Shown here piece after piece: positions 37,119 to 46,183 of a DNA stretch of 64,000 nucleotides; the first letter of the stretch is position 1, and every line of letters starts with the position of its first letter. The stretch spans positions 372,001 through 436,000 of the forward strand of contig NZ_JAGGPU010000002.1 in assembly GCF_018613605.1 (NCBI RefSeq). Reading direction: 5' to 3'. The stretch comes from Pedobacter sp. ISL-64 (GTDB lineage Bacteria > Bacteroidota > Bacteroidia > Sphingobacteriales > Sphingobacteriaceae). A program made the translations under genes and the position numbers. Below the pieces are notes generated by a model. It was not told the origin of the DNA. It did no database searches and saw only the letters and a program-made list of their open reading frames with translations.

Positions 37119-37343
37119 ATGAAAAATATGGAAGCGACATGGAAATTGACAAATGTTCAGCTAGAGCTATTAAAATTATTTCAATATAATTTACCCGATA
37201 ATCAATTGAATGATATTAAAGAAATGTTAACCAAATATTTCGCAAAATCGGCATCTGATGAAATGGATAAACTCTGGGATGAGAAAAATTGGGATGAAAA
37301 TACAATTGAATCTTGGAAGAATGAACATCTAAGAAAAAAATAA
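37119..37343 (+). CDS. Probable antitoxin of a PIN toxin pair
   Basis: 74 aa, highly charged and helical (MKNMEATWKLTNVQLELL, then SDEMDKLWDEKNWDENTIES). The next gene starts five bases after its stop and encodes a PIN-domain protein, the usual order for a type II toxin-antitoxin module. No antitoxin family was recognised, so the call rests on context and size. Both genes are AT-rich relative to their neighbours. Confidence 0.6.
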   Translation: MKNMEATWKLTNVQLELLKLFQYNLPDNQLNDIKEMLTKYFAKSASDEMDKLWDEKNWDENTIESWKNEHLRKK

Positions 37344-37348
37344 CATTA

Positions 37349-37720
37349 ATGAAAGTTGTACTAGATATTAATGTACTTCTTGTTTCAATTCCTAAAAAAT
37401 CAAAATATAGGACGATTTTTGATGCTCTAATTAATGGATATTTTCACACGGTAATTAGTAACGACATTCTTTCAGAATACGTTGAAATTTTAGAACAAAA
37501 AACAAATTTTCTTGTAGCAAGTAATATCGCTGAGTTGTTGCTAAATCTTAAAAATGTAGAAAAAGTTGACATATATTTTGAGTGGAAACTGATTTTATCT
37601 GATTTAGATGATAATAAGTATGTAGATGCCTATGTCTGTAGTAATGCTGATTACATTATAACAAATGACCATCATTTTAAGATATTAAAACAAATAGAAT
37701 TTCCTAAAGTTATATTCTAA
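37349..37720 (+). CDS. PIN-domain toxin (putative ribonuclease)
   Basis: 123 aa. PIN acidic residues: Asp5 in VLDINVLL, Glu in SEYVEIL near 48, Asp in SDLDDNKYVDAYV near 91, and NADYIITNDHHF near the end. This matches the COG1569-type toxin group, which cleaves RNA. With the preceding 74-residue protein it forms a compact two-gene unit, probably autoregulated. AT-rich; a plausible acquired module. Confidence 0.8.
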   Translation: MKVVLDINVLLVSIPKKSKYRTIFDALINGYFHTVISNDILSEYVEILEQKTNFLVASNIAELLLNLKNVEKVDIYFEWKLILSDLDDNKYVDAYVCSNADYIITNDHHFKILKQIEFPKVIF

Positions 37721-37830
37721 CAATCGATGAATTTCTATCAACAATCGAAGAATAGCGCTGCTCAATAATGAAAAACATCCTCATCTTTTTTACGCTTAGG
37801 ATCATGAGTTATTACTGTTTAACAAAATAG

Positions 37831-38457
37831 ATGAAAAGCTTTAGCTATAAACGTGTGGCCTGGCTATTGTTTTTTGCCTATTTCTTCATGTTAATGGCAC
37901 AGATTACCTTACGGTATATCCCACTGAATAGTGAAGTGTCTTTTCTGCAGATTAAACAGACTGAAGTTTCAGGGATCAAAGTGTATCTTCCCATATTTTA
38001 CATCCACGTCTATAGTGCCATATTTGTACTACTGGCTGGTTTTACACAGTTTAATCCTAAAATTTTAGCTAAATATCCTAAAATACATAAATGGTTGGGC
38101 TACTTGTATGCAGGCTTCGTATTGTTACTCGCGGCGCCGTCTGGTATTTTTATTGGTTGGTTTGCAAATGGGGGATTAACGGCTAAAACCTCATTTATTA
38201 TTTTAGGCGTTTTGTGGTTTTGGTTTACCCTAAAGGCGATTCTGCTTATTTTAAAAAGAGAAATAATAGCCCATAAAAAGTTTATGTACCGTAGTTTTGC
38301 TTTGGCAACCTCTGCGATAACTTTAAGACTATGGAAAGTTATTTTGGTATATTTATTTCACCCGGCACCAATGGATGTTTATCAGATTATCGCCTGGTTA
38401 GGCTGGATACCCAATTTATTAATCGCTGAATGGCTGATCAAAAAGAAATTTATTTGA
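37831..38457 (+). CDS. DUF2306 membrane protein
   Basis: 208 aa with about six transmembrane helices (residues 10-30, 50-72, 85-107, 115-137, 150-170, 180-200). The HKWLGYLYAGFVLLL and AHKKFMYRSFALATSAITLR segments with conserved His are typical of DUF2306, a family of unknown function with a heme-protein-like helix bundle. It begins a co-directional run of five small envelope-protein genes ending at the terminator at 40641. Confidence 0.78.
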   Translation: MKSFSYKRVAWLLFFAYFFMLMAQITLRYIPLNSEVSFLQIKQTEVSGIKVYLPIFYIHVYSAIFVLLAGFTQFNPKILAKYPKIHKWLGYLYAGFVLLLAAPSGIFIGWFANGGLTAKTSFIILGVLWFWFTLKAILLILKREIIAHKKFMYRSFALATSAITLRLWKVILVYLFHPAPMDVYQIIAWLGWIPNLLIAEWLIKKKFI

Positions 38458-38474
38458 CCTTAACATATATACCG

Positions 38475-39359
38475 ATGAAAAAAATCTTATTATTCGCTCT
38501 GATTCCCTTTTTGATGCTATCATGCAGAAATACCAAAAAAATACCAAAGGAAAAAGCAACAGGCATTGCGCAGCAAGAAATTCATAAGGAACTTTATGGT
38601 TTTTGGGTTGGCGATTTTTATACAACAGATGAGTTGGAATATGAAGGAGATATGTCTGATGCTGTCAAAAAACTGAATATCAACATAAAAAAAATAACTA
38701 AAGATACGGTGATTGCACAAAGCGTGGTTTCTGGCAACAGCCGCCCACTATTGGGTAAAATATCAGAAGATGGTGGTACAATTACCTTCGTTCTGGATGA
38801 ACCTGGTACTGATAAATACGATGGGAAATTCGAAATTACCCTTGTTGGCGACACCTTAATTGGTAAATGGAACGCTTATAAAAAGGACCTGAAATGGCCA
38901 GGAAAAGAATTTAAGTTGTTAAAAAAAGCATTTGAATACAATGCCAGCCGTATGTTGCCAACCGAAATGGAATATGTAGATTGGAGCGATCACAAAATGG
39001 TAGAGAGGTTAGATACCCTTGAAGATGGAAGTATAGATTCGTTAGGAGCCAATACTTTTTACAGAAGCGCATCCGAACAGATTTTTAAATTAAATGCTTC
39101 AACTACTACGCTTAAAGAAGAAGATGTAAAGAATTTAAGGAAGCTTGATCTGCAGATTATCAAAAACACGATTTTCGCCAGACATGGTTATGCGTTTAAA
39201 AAACAAACTTTCAGAAACTTTTTCGATCCTGTAGAATGGTATGTGCCTGTTAAAAACAATGTTGATAACGATTTAACGGCTATCGAGAACAAAAACATTA
39301 AACTATTAGATCGCTTTACCAAATATGCCGAAGACAATTATGATGCTTTTGGCCGTTAA
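38475..39359 (+). CDS. YARHG-domain lipoprotein
   Basis: 294 aa from ATG 38475. Lipobox LMLSC at residues 14-18, so lipid-anchored. A YARHG domain lies near the C-terminus (NTIFARHGYAFKKQTFRNFF at about 232), a motif of unknown function found in extracytoplasmic proteins. The N-terminal part forms a beta-rich region. 17 bases after the DUF2306 gene, on the same strand. A frame starting at 38430 would overlap that gene and hide the lipobox. Confidence 0.8.
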   Translation: MKKILLFALIPFLMLSCRNTKKIPKEKATGIAQQEIHKELYGFWVGDFYTTDELEYEGDMSDAVKKLNINIKKITKDTVIAQSVVSGNSRPLLGKISEDGGTITFVLDEPGTDKYDGKFEITLVGDTLIGKWNAYKKDLKWPGKEFKLLKKAFEYNASRMLPTEMEYVDWSDHKMVERLDTLEDGSIDSLGANTFYRSASEQIFKLNASTTTLKEEDVKNLRKLDLQIIKNTIFARHGYAFKKQTFRNFFDPVEWYVPVKNNVDNDLTAIENKNIKLLDRFTKYAEDNYDAFGR

Positions 39360-39377
39360 TTTGTAATATCGTTAACT

Positions 39378-39812
39378 ATGAAATTGAACAGGGAAAAAAT
39401 TCTGGGTTTCTTTAAAAAATCGCAAAGTAAAGCTTCGGTGATCTTAAGTGATAAGGCCAAAGCCAGCAATACGATTAAAGATGCATTGGGAAAGGCAGTA
39501 AGCAATAAAGGTGATCTGGAAGGTGTTTGGTCGAAACTTGTGTTGTTGTTTGCCGTATCTAAAGATTATGTGAACGGCGATTATACCGAAATTCCGAAAA
39601 GGTCGATTATTGCTATTTTGGGAGGCTTGGTTTACTTTTTGTCTCCTGTAGATGTGATCCCTGATTTTGTGCCGGTTTTAGGTTTTGTTGATGATATCTA
39701 TATCTTAAATCTGGTGTATAGGCAAGTGCTTAAAGATCTGGAGAAGTACAAAATATGGAAAGATGCACAGATCAAATTCATTGACGATATAAATGGCTCA
39801 ACCGCAACATAG
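39378..39812 (+). CDS. YkvA family DUF1232 protein
   Basis: 144 aa. The central region is the DUF1232 motif YFLSPVDVIPDFVPVLGFVDD near 92-112. Function unknown. Its 3' end overlaps the start of the DUF2752 gene by 20 bases in another frame. Confidence 0.82.
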   Translation: MKLNREKILGFFKKSQSKASVILSDKAKASNTIKDALGKAVSNKGDLEGVWSKLVLLFAVSKDYVNGDYTEIPKRSIIAILGGLVYFLSPVDVIPDFVPVLGFVDDIYILNLVYRQVLKDLEKYKIWKDAQIKFIDDINGSTAT

Positions 39813-40113
39813 TTTTCTTGATTGGATAGGCAAGCATCTTTTTACTTGTCCGTTTAGAGCCCATTTTGGATTCGATTGCCCAGGCTGTGGCTTTCAGCGT
39901 TCGGTTTTGGCTTTATTTAGGGGCGATTTAATCGCATCATTTAAGTTTTATCCCGCAACAATTCCACTCATTTTTGTCGTAGTATTTACCATTGTTCACC
40001 TTAAGGTCGATTTTAAGTTTGGGGCACAGCTGATCAAAATCGTTTTTGCAAGTGTTGCAGTAATTATTTTAATCAATTACATTTACAAAATATACACTCA
40101 CCAATTGATCTAA
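39793..40113 (+). CDS. DUF2752 membrane protein
   Basis: 106 aa. Motif CPFRAHFGFDCPGCGFQRSVLALFRGD near 18-44 is diagnostic for DUF2752, followed by one or two helices. It overlaps the upstream gene by 20 bases and precedes the CCC-motif protein gene by 8 bases, so coupled translation is likely. Confidence 0.83.
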   Translation: MAQPQHSFLDWIGKHLFTCPFRAHFGFDCPGCGFQRSVLALFRGDLIASFKFYPATIPLIFVVVFTIVHLKVDFKFGAQLIKIVFASVAVIILINYIYKIYTHQLI

Positions 40114-40121
40114 ATATAGCT

Positions 40122-40610
40122 ATGTCAGAAGAACAGGAAACCCCTCAAGAAAATAAACCGATTGATCTTTCAAAAGATAAAAACCCAGAACCTGCACCAT
40201 TTGAACCGTTAGGTAATGGTCCGGTAACCCCACCTCCATTTCAGCAACCGCCGCCATTTGGACAGTTTGGAGGAGGTTTTGGTCAACAAAGTTTACCAAA
40301 CTCAACAATTGTACTTGTATTAGGAATTCTTTCCATTGCATTTTGCTGTTGTTATGGTATTTTGGGACTGATTCCGGCAATCATTGCATTGGTTTTAAGT
40401 AAAAAAGACAAGGCTTTGTACACAGTTAACCCAGCTATTTATAGCTTAAGTTCTTTTAAAAATTTAAATGCGGGAAGAATTTGCGCAATTATAGGTTTGG
40501 TTCTTAATATTTTATCATTGCTTTATTATGTTGCCATTATTGTAATATTTGGCATGGGGATGTTAAGTGATCCACATAAAATGCAAGAAATCTTAAAAGG
40601 TTTAGAATAA
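40122..40610 (+). CDS. CCC-motif membrane protein
   Basis: 162 aa. N-terminal 55 residues are proline-, glutamine- and glycine-rich and probably disordered; two membrane helices follow, the first with IAFCCCYGI and the second after NLNAGRICAIIGLVLNIL. This pattern fits the CCC-motif family, related to interferon-induced-transmembrane-like proteins of Bacteroidota. Function unknown. Adjacent to DUF2752, a pairing common in this phylum as far as I know. Confidence 0.82.
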   Translation: MSEEQETPQENKPIDLSKDKNPEPAPFEPLGNGPVTPPPFQQPPPFGQFGGGFGQQSLPNSTIVLVLGILSIAFCCCYGILGLIPAIIALVLSKKDKALYTVNPAIYSLSSFKNLNAGRICAIIGLVLNILSLLYYVAIIVIFGMGMLSDPHKMQEILKGLE

Positions 40611-40640
40611 GGGCCATTTTAATTTTACCTTAAAAATATA

Positions 40641-40671
40641 AATCGAATGGTGCATACCATTCGATTTTCTT
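40641..40671 (+). terminator. Intrinsic terminator before the bacilliredoxin gene
   Basis: Stem AATCGAATGGT / ACCATTCGATT with a 4-base loop and TTTCTTATTTTT after it, 31 bases past the CCC-motif gene. Confidence 0.75.
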
Positions 40672-40678
40672 ATTTTTG
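40671..40678 (+). promoter_or_regulatory. -7 box TATTTTTG of the bacilliredoxin gene
   Basis: Exact TANNTTTG, 33 bases before ATG 40712, overlapping the tail of the upstream terminator. Confidence 0.5.
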
Positions 40679-40711
40679 TAGCATTGAAATTGTAAATAAA
40701 AAACTAAGATA

Positions 40712-41122
40712 ATGTATCCAGAATATTTAGTAGAGCCAATGCGTAAGGAATTAACTAACGTAGGTTTTCAAGAATTAAAAAACGCAGAAGACGTAGATCA
40801 AGCGATTAAAGGCGAAGGAACTGTGTTGGTAGTTGTAAATTCGGTTTGCGGTTGCGCAGCAGCAAATGCACGTCCGGCCGCCAGAGCAGCAGCAGCACAC
40901 GAAAAACACCCTGATAAATTGGTTACTGTTTTTGCAGGAATGGAAAAAGAAGCGGTAGATCAGGCTAGAAATTACATGATGCCCTTCCCTCCATCTTCTC
41001 CGGCAATGGCGTTATTTAAAGATGGTAAATTGGTTCACATGATCGAACGTCACCAGATTGAAGGCCGTCCGGCACAAATGATCGCTGATAACCTGATCGG
41101 TGCTTTTGAACAATACTGTTAA
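40712..41122 (+). CDS. BrxA/BrxB family bacilliredoxin
   Basis: 136 aa with the CGC motif (NSVCGCAAANARP near 46) and the YphP fold. Bacilliredoxins remove bacillithiol from protein cysteines. Together with YpdA and the CstB-like enzyme at the left end this is the third bacillithiol-linked protein in the window. It has its own promoter and is preceded by a terminator, so it is transcribed alone. Confidence 0.92.
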   Translation: MYPEYLVEPMRKELTNVGFQELKNAEDVDQAIKGEGTVLVVVNSVCGCAAANARPAARAAAAHEKHPDKLVTVFAGMEKEAVDQARNYMMPFPPSSPAMALFKDGKLVHMIERHQIEGRPAQMIADNLIGAFEQYC

Positions 41123-41268
41123 AAATTGATTACACAGATTGAGAGATTACACCGATAAGAAGGTGATTTAAATGATAACGAGATGGTGAATGGGAACATT
41201 CACCATTTTGCGTTTATTGTAATTTTTTGCCACGGAAACACAGAAAGCACAGAATATTCCCCTTCGGT

Positions 41269-41391
41269 TCGTCATCCTGAGCGTAGTCGAAGGATCGTTT
41301 TCATAGGTGAGGGATTATTCATGATGTGTTTAAGATTTAAAAGGCATTCATGCTTGCTACGCAGGTCTTTACTGCGTTCAGAATGACAGAG
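41269..41391. repeat. R2-type repeat pair (CGTCATCCTGAGCG...CAGAATGACA)
   Basis: CGTCATCCTGAGCGTAGTCG on the left and TTTACTGCGTTCAGAATGAC on the right are inverted. The gap 41123-41420 holds only this and ACAGATT repeats. Confidence 0.55.
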
Positions 41392-41420
41392 AAGTCCGAA
41401 TCTGTGTAATCACCTAAAAT

Positions 41421-42221
41421 CTAAAAATCCTTATTCAGCAATTTCTCCAGCTCCCCAAACGAAACATTCATCCTTACCCTGCCTTGTTTGGCATATGATA
41501 TTTCTCCGGTTTCTTCTGATATAATTACTGCAACGGCATCGGTCGTTTCAGAAACGCCAATACCCGCACGGTGCCTTAACCCAAACTGTGAAGGTAACTG
41601 GTCGTTATCCGTTAAAGGCAAAATACAGCTCGCACTTTTAATTTTGTTTTCAGAGATAACCACGGCCCCATCATGCAGCGGACTGTTTTTCTGAAAGATA
41701 CTTTCCAGCAAACGTTTCGATATTTTGGCGTCAACAAGTTCACAGCTATTGGCAAAAAACTGCTCATCGTAAAATTTAACAAATACCATTAATGCACCTG
41801 TACGCGTTTTTTTCATGCTTTTACAGGCGTCGATAATTGGTTTTATACGGGTTAAATTATTTCTTTCAATTTCTTTTCGGCCAAATAAATAACCCCACCA
41901 GGCCTTATTTTTCTGTAAAAAGGCATTTTTTCCGATCAATAAGAGAAAACGCCTAATCTCCGGGTGGAAAATTACAATCAATGCAATAATCCCCACACTC
42001 ATAAATTTCTCTATGATGGCTGTGAGTAATTTCATATGCAAAGCATCAACAATATGATAGAATATTGCGATGATGAGCATCCCAACCAGTAGATTAACAG
42101 CTAAGGTATTGCGGATTAGCGTATATACGTAATAGATTAAAAGTGCTACGAGCACGATGTCTACCACGTCGGTAATGGTGAATTTTACGAAATCAAAATC
42201 TAATCCTTTCATTAGTGGCAA
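41421..42221 (-). CDS. cdaA: Diadenylate cyclase CdaA
   Basis: 266 aa. Three N-terminal membrane helices (about 15-85), then the DAC domain with DGAVVI near 180 and FGLRHRAG near 212. It makes cyclic di-AMP from two ATP. The order folP then cdaA (216 bases apart, same strand) is common in Bacteroidota. No CdaR-like partner is present, as usual in this phylum. Confidence 0.92.
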   Translation of the reverse strand: MPLMKGLDFDFVKFTITDVVDIVLVALLIYYVYTLIRNTLAVNLLVGMLIIAIFYHIVDALHMKLLTAIIEKFMSVGIIALIVIFHPEIRRFLLLIGKNAFLQKNKAWWGYLFGRKEIERNNLTRIKPIIDACKSMKKTRTGALMVFVKFYDEQFFANSCELVDAKISKRLLESIFQKNSPLHDGAVVISENKIKSASCILPLTDNDQLPSQFGLRHRAGIGVSETTDAVAVIISEETGEISYAKQGRVRMNVSFGELEKLLNKDF

Positions 42222-42285
42222 GATAGCAAAACGGTTTTCAGTTTACAAGCAAGATAGGTTAACTGTTTAAATTGGTTATTAATGA

Positions 42286-42398
42286 TCGTCACCCTGAACT
42301 TGTTTCAGGGTCTTTACCCAAAAATAGATGCTGAAACAAGTTCAGCAGGACGAATCTAAGTGGAGGCGTCATCCTGAATTCATTTCAGGATCTAATAA
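42286..42398. repeat. R2-type repeats, two adjacent palindromes
   Basis: CGTCACCCTGAACTTGTTTC...AACAAGTTCAGCAGGACG and GCGTCATCCTGAATTCATTT. They lie between cdaA and folP. Confidence 0.6.
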
Positions 42399-42437
42399 CA
42401 AATAATTATCCAATGGTGATTTTCTTATAGCAGCAGC

Positions 42438-43289
42438 TTAACTCAGCATCCCAACTAACTTCACGCATTCTACTGCTTCCCTAACATCATGTACCCTTAA
42501 AATGCCCGCTCCTTTTTGTAGCGCAATGGTATTGAGTACCGAAGTTCCGTTCAGGGCCTCTGCTGCCGAAGTGCCAAGGGTTTTATAGATCATTCCTTTA
42601 CGCGAGAAACCCACTAAAATGGGGAGTTTGAAAATTTTAAAAGCTTCCATTTGGTTAAGCAGCTCATAATTATGTTCGATTGTTTTTCCAAAGCCAAAAC
42701 CAGGATCAATAATTACGTCGTGAACATGAAGTGCCTTAAGCGCCGCAACTTTTTTCGCCAGGTAATCAATTACTTCCAATAACACATTGCCGTAAACAGG
42801 GTTTTGCTGCATATTTTGAGGAGTACCCTTCATGTGCATCATCATATAAGGTACCTGTAGTTTAGCAACTGTTTCGAACATCTGTTCGTCCATATCTCCA
42901 GCGGCAATATCATTAATGATATGCGCACCGGCAGAAATTGTTTCCGCTGCTACTTTCGCCCTGAAAGTATCAATAGAAATAACCGCTTCGGGAAAGGCTT
43001 TTACTAAACTTTCTACCACGGGCACCAAACGGTCAACCTCTTCACTGGTAGAAATATCTTTAGCACCTGGTCTTGATGAGTATCCGCCGATATCGATAAA
43101 TGTAGCACCTTCATTAAGAAACTGGGCTGCTTTTGTTAAAGCTTCATCTATTGATTTTGTGCGGCTATTGCTGTAAAAAGAATCGGGGGTTATATTTAAA
43201 ATACCCATTACTTTCGGGCGGCTTAAATCGATCAGCTTACCTTTAATGTTTAAGCTTTGTTTGGGCTCAAAAAAGTTTTTTTCTGCCAT
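42438..43289 (-). CDS. folP: Dihydropteroate synthase
   Basis: 283 aa. Motifs GILNITPDSFY near 30, IDPGFGFGKTIEHN near 192 and VGFSRKG near 220, with the C-terminal RVHDV. It joins p-aminobenzoate to the pterin diphosphate in folate synthesis and is the target of sulfonamides. Upstream a minus-strand TATTTTTG (43355-43362) is a candidate -7 box. Likely co-transcribed with cdaA. Confidence 0.95.
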   Translation of the reverse strand: MAEKNFFEPKQSLNIKGKLIDLSRPKVMGILNITPDSFYSNSRTKSIDEALTKAAQFLNEGATFIDIGGYSSRPGAKDISTSEEVDRLVPVVESLVKAFPEAVISIDTFRAKVAAETISAGAHIINDIAAGDMDEQMFETVAKLQVPYMMMHMKGTPQNMQQNPVYGNVLLEVIDYLAKKVAALKALHVHDVIIDPGFGFGKTIEHNYELLNQMEAFKIFKLPILVGFSRKGMIYKTLGTSAAEALNGTSVLNTIALQKGAGILRVHDVREAVECVKLVGMLS

Positions 43290-43382
43290 AATAAACCCTT
43301 TCGGGATTTGGGTTTCGCTTTAAAAATGTATCTTTAGCTTTTGTTTTTTCAGGACAAAAATACACTAAAAACTAAATAATTA

Positions 43383-43934
43383 TTGGCTTTGGCACAAACA
43401 AATACCTCCACCGAATTTGATGAAGTGATTGCAGTTTGCAGATCATTATTTTTAAAAAAGACTAAAGATTATGGCACTGCATGGCGGATTTTAAGGCCAA
43501 GTTCGATAACCGATCAGATTTTTATCAAAGCACAACGCATCCGGACCCTCGAAGAAAAAAAAGTAAACAAAGTGGGAGAGGGTGTGATATCTGAATACAT
43601 TGGTATTATCAACTATTGTGTAATTGCCATGATGCAGCTCGAATTGACGGAGAGCGATCCTAATGAACTGCCTTATGCCGAAGTTGAAAAACAATTTGAG
43701 GAAAAAGTAACGGAAACCAAAGATTTAATGTTTGCCAAAAACCACGATTATGGTGAGGCTTGGCGCGATATGCGCATTAGCTCGTTAACCGATCTGATTT
43801 TGATGAAAATTTTTAGGGTAAAACAGATAGAAGACAACGAAGGGCAAACCCTGGCTTCGGAGGGTGTTAATGCAAATTATCAGGATATGTTAAACTATTC
43901 GGTTTTTGCACTGATCAAACTCGGCGTTAAATAA
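43383..43934 (+). CDS. DUF1599 protein (two repeats)
   Basis: 183 aa. Two DUF1599 repeats: KKTKDYGTAWRILRPSS near 25 and AKNHDYGEAWRDMRISS near 118, each followed by a helix with an acidic motif and INYC or LNYS. Function unknown; MazG-like nucleotide hydrolase relatives are possible. The start is odd: the frame opens with TTG (43383 or 43389) and no ATG is available, so translation begins at a rare codon. Divergent from folP. Confidence 0.8.
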   Translation: MALAQTNTSTEFDEVIAVCRSLFLKKTKDYGTAWRILRPSSITDQIFIKAQRIRTLEEKKVNKVGEGVISEYIGIINYCVIAMMQLELTESDPNELPYAEVEKQFEEKVTETKDLMFAKNHDYGEAWRDMRISSLTDLILMKIFRVKQIEDNEGQTLASEGVNANYQDMLNYSVFALIKLGVK

Positions 43935-43970
43935 TAGCGTAATAGCCTTTAAAAAAATAGATACATACAG

Positions 43971-45122
43971 ATGCGAAACATACTTTTAAGATTTTCCAGG
44001 ATTTTTGTCGGTGCTTTATTCATATTTTCAGGATTGATCAAAGCAAACGATCCACTTGGCTTTGGCTATAAACTACAGGAATATTTTGAAGTTTTTCACA
44101 TGAATTTCCTGAGTGGAATGGCCACTGGTATTGCTATTTTACTTTGTACTTTAGAAATTGTTCTCGGTGCCTTATTGCTATTGGGCTTCTGGAGTAAAAA
44201 GGTAGCCTGGGGTTTATTGCTTCTCATCATCTTTTTTACCCTGCTCACATTTATATCTGCAGCGTTCAAAGTAGTCACCAGTTGTGGCTGTTTTGGCGAT
44301 GCCATTCCGCTTACCCCATGGCAGTCGTTCAGTAAAGATCTGATCCTTTTAGCGCTGATCATTGTTATTTTCTTAAACAAGAACCTGATCCAGCCTTTAT
44401 TTAAAAAAGAAACCACTCAAAGAAATATTGCTATTGCAGTAACGATTATATCTTTAGGTTTTGGCTTGTACACTTACAATGTTTTGCCGATTATCGATTT
44501 CCTGCCTTATAAAGTTGGTGCGCATCTTCCATCATTAATGGTGATTCCTCCGGGAGAAAAACCAGATGAATTTGAGATCATGTATCACTTAAAAAACAAG
44601 AAAACCAATGAAGAGAAAGATATGAGCGATAAAGCCTATCTTAAAACTGAGATCTGGAAGGACAATAACTGGGAAATTATCGGAGAACCCACAAAAAGAC
44701 TGGTTAAAAAAGGTTTTGAACCCAAAATTAAGGACCTGAACATTACTGATGCTTCGGGTACCGATTATACCAAGGAACTGATCGAAAACCCTTATTATAA
44801 TTTGATCTTCGTAGCTTACGATCTTCATGCTACAAACGAGGCGGCTATTGGTAAACTAAATGCCCTGGCTTTAAACGCTACACAGCAGTTTAATATCCGC
44901 ACAGTATTGCTTACTTCCAATTCAGCTCAGGATGCGCAGGCCTTTATCAAAAAGAACAACTTATTTTCAGAGGTTTTTTATGCCGATGCCGTACCTTTAA
45001 AAAGTATGATTAGGGCAAATCCTGGCGTTTTATTGATGAAGAACGGAGTGGTAATCAATAAATGGCATTTTCACAACGTACCCACTTTCGACCAACTCAG
45101 TCGAAAATATTTCGATAAATAG
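43971..45122 (+). CDS. BT_3928-type DoxX membrane protein
   Basis: 383 aa. Four N-terminal helices of the DoxX/MauE type (KANDPLGFGYKLQEY near 25, CGCFGD near 104), one more helix near 145-165, then a large C-terminal domain with a thioredoxin-like tail. The cysteine pair CGC could be redox-active; this is a guess. It follows DUF1599, as is usual for this family. 36 bases separate the two, and the ABC permease gene starts two bases after its stop. Confidence 0.82.
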   Translation: MRNILLRFSRIFVGALFIFSGLIKANDPLGFGYKLQEYFEVFHMNFLSGMATGIAILLCTLEIVLGALLLLGFWSKKVAWGLLLLIIFFTLLTFISAAFKVVTSCGCFGDAIPLTPWQSFSKDLILLALIIVIFLNKNLIQPLFKKETTQRNIAIAVTIISLGFGLYTYNVLPIIDFLPYKVGAHLPSLMVIPPGEKPDEFEIMYHLKNKKTNEEKDMSDKAYLKTEIWKDNNWEIIGEPTKRLVKKGFEPKIKDLNITDASGTDYTKELIENPYYNLIFVAYDLHATNEAAIGKLNALALNATQQFNIRTVLLTSNSAQDAQAFIKKNNLFSEVFYADAVPLKSMIRANPGVLLMKNGVVINKWHFHNVPTFDQLSRKYFDK

Positions 45123-45124
45123 AC

Positions 45125-46180
45125 ATGATCGGATACGCACTAAAAAAACTGATGTATGGACTGCTGGTAATGGGCGGTGTAATATTGGTTGTTTTTGTGC
45201 TGTTTAATATTTTACCTGGCGACCCTGCACGGATGACGATGGGGCAAAGGGCTGATGTACAATCGCTCGAAGCCGTTCGTAAAGAATTTGGTTTAGACCG
45301 GTCTAAACCTGTTCAGTTTGTTTTATACATTAACGATTTATTGCCAATTAGCATTCTTGATAACGATAGCACCAGTCAACAGAAATATCATTACGCAAAA
45401 CTGATGGCCTTTGATAAAAAGGCGCTGGTGATAAAATGGCCCTATCTCCGCAGTTCCTACCAGACCAAACGTGATGTAACAGCTATACTTTCGGAAACGG
45501 TACCGAATACTTTTATCCTGGCTTTAACGGCGATGATTTTCGCCACCATAATCGGTGTGTTTTTGGGAGTGCTTTCAGCAGTTTATAAAGATTCGTGGAT
45601 CGATAAATCGGCCAATGCATTTGCCATTCTGGGTATATCAGCGCCCTCTTTTTTTGCGGGGATTATTATTGCCTGGCTTTTCGGCTTTGTGCTGAGCAAT
45701 TATACAGGCTTAAAAATGAGCGGTAGCTTATACTCTTACGATCCATTTAATGGTGAGGTATTAACCCTAAGAAACCTATGGCTGCCGATGATTACCCTTG
45801 GTTTGAGGCCTTTGGCGATTATTGTACAGTTAACCAGAAGTGCCATGCTGGATGTTTTGGCACAGGATTATATCAGGACTGCAAGAGCCAAAGGCTTAAG
45901 TAGAAATGCCATAATTTATAAACACGCTTTAAAAAACGCTATGAATCCGGTAATTACGGCCATTTCAGGATGGTTTGCCTCACTGCTGGCGGGTTCTTTT
46001 TTTGTAGAGTACATTTTCGGGTATAACGGATTAGGCAGAACAACTGTAACCGCTTTAGAAATGTCTGATTTTCCGGTAGTGATGGGCTCTATTCTTTTTA
46101 TTGCCTTCGTATTTGTAGTCATCAATATTCTGGTTGATATTTTATATGCTTATGTTGACCCAAGAGTTAAATTAAGTTAG
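45125..46180 (+). CDS. DppB/OppB-type ABC transporter permease
   Basis: 351 aa with six transmembrane helices. The EAA loop DYIRTARAKGLSRNAIIYKHAL near 240-262 and FNILPGDPARMTMGQRA near the N-terminus are diagnostic of peptide/nickel permeases. An insert of about 50 residues (KYHYAKLMAFDKKALVIKW) follows the first helix. No ATPase, second permease or binding protein is adjacent. Confidence 0.87.
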   Translation: MIGYALKKLMYGLLVMGGVILVVFVLFNILPGDPARMTMGQRADVQSLEAVRKEFGLDRSKPVQFVLYINDLLPISILDNDSTSQQKYHYAKLMAFDKKALVIKWPYLRSSYQTKRDVTAILSETVPNTFILALTAMIFATIIGVFLGVLSAVYKDSWIDKSANAFAILGISAPSFFAGIIIAWLFGFVLSNYTGLKMSGSLYSYDPFNGEVLTLRNLWLPMITLGLRPLAIIVQLTRSAMLDVLAQDYIRTARAKGLSRNAIIYKHALKNAMNPVITAISGWFASLLAGSFFVEYIFGYNGLGRTTVTALEMSDFPVVMGSILFIAFVFVVINILVDILYAYVDPRVKLS

Positions 46181-46183
46181 GTT

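Noticed and set aside
37768..37830. 20-codon frame between the PIN toxin and DUF2306 genes
   Set aside because: Too short, no promoter and no conserved pattern; likely chance.
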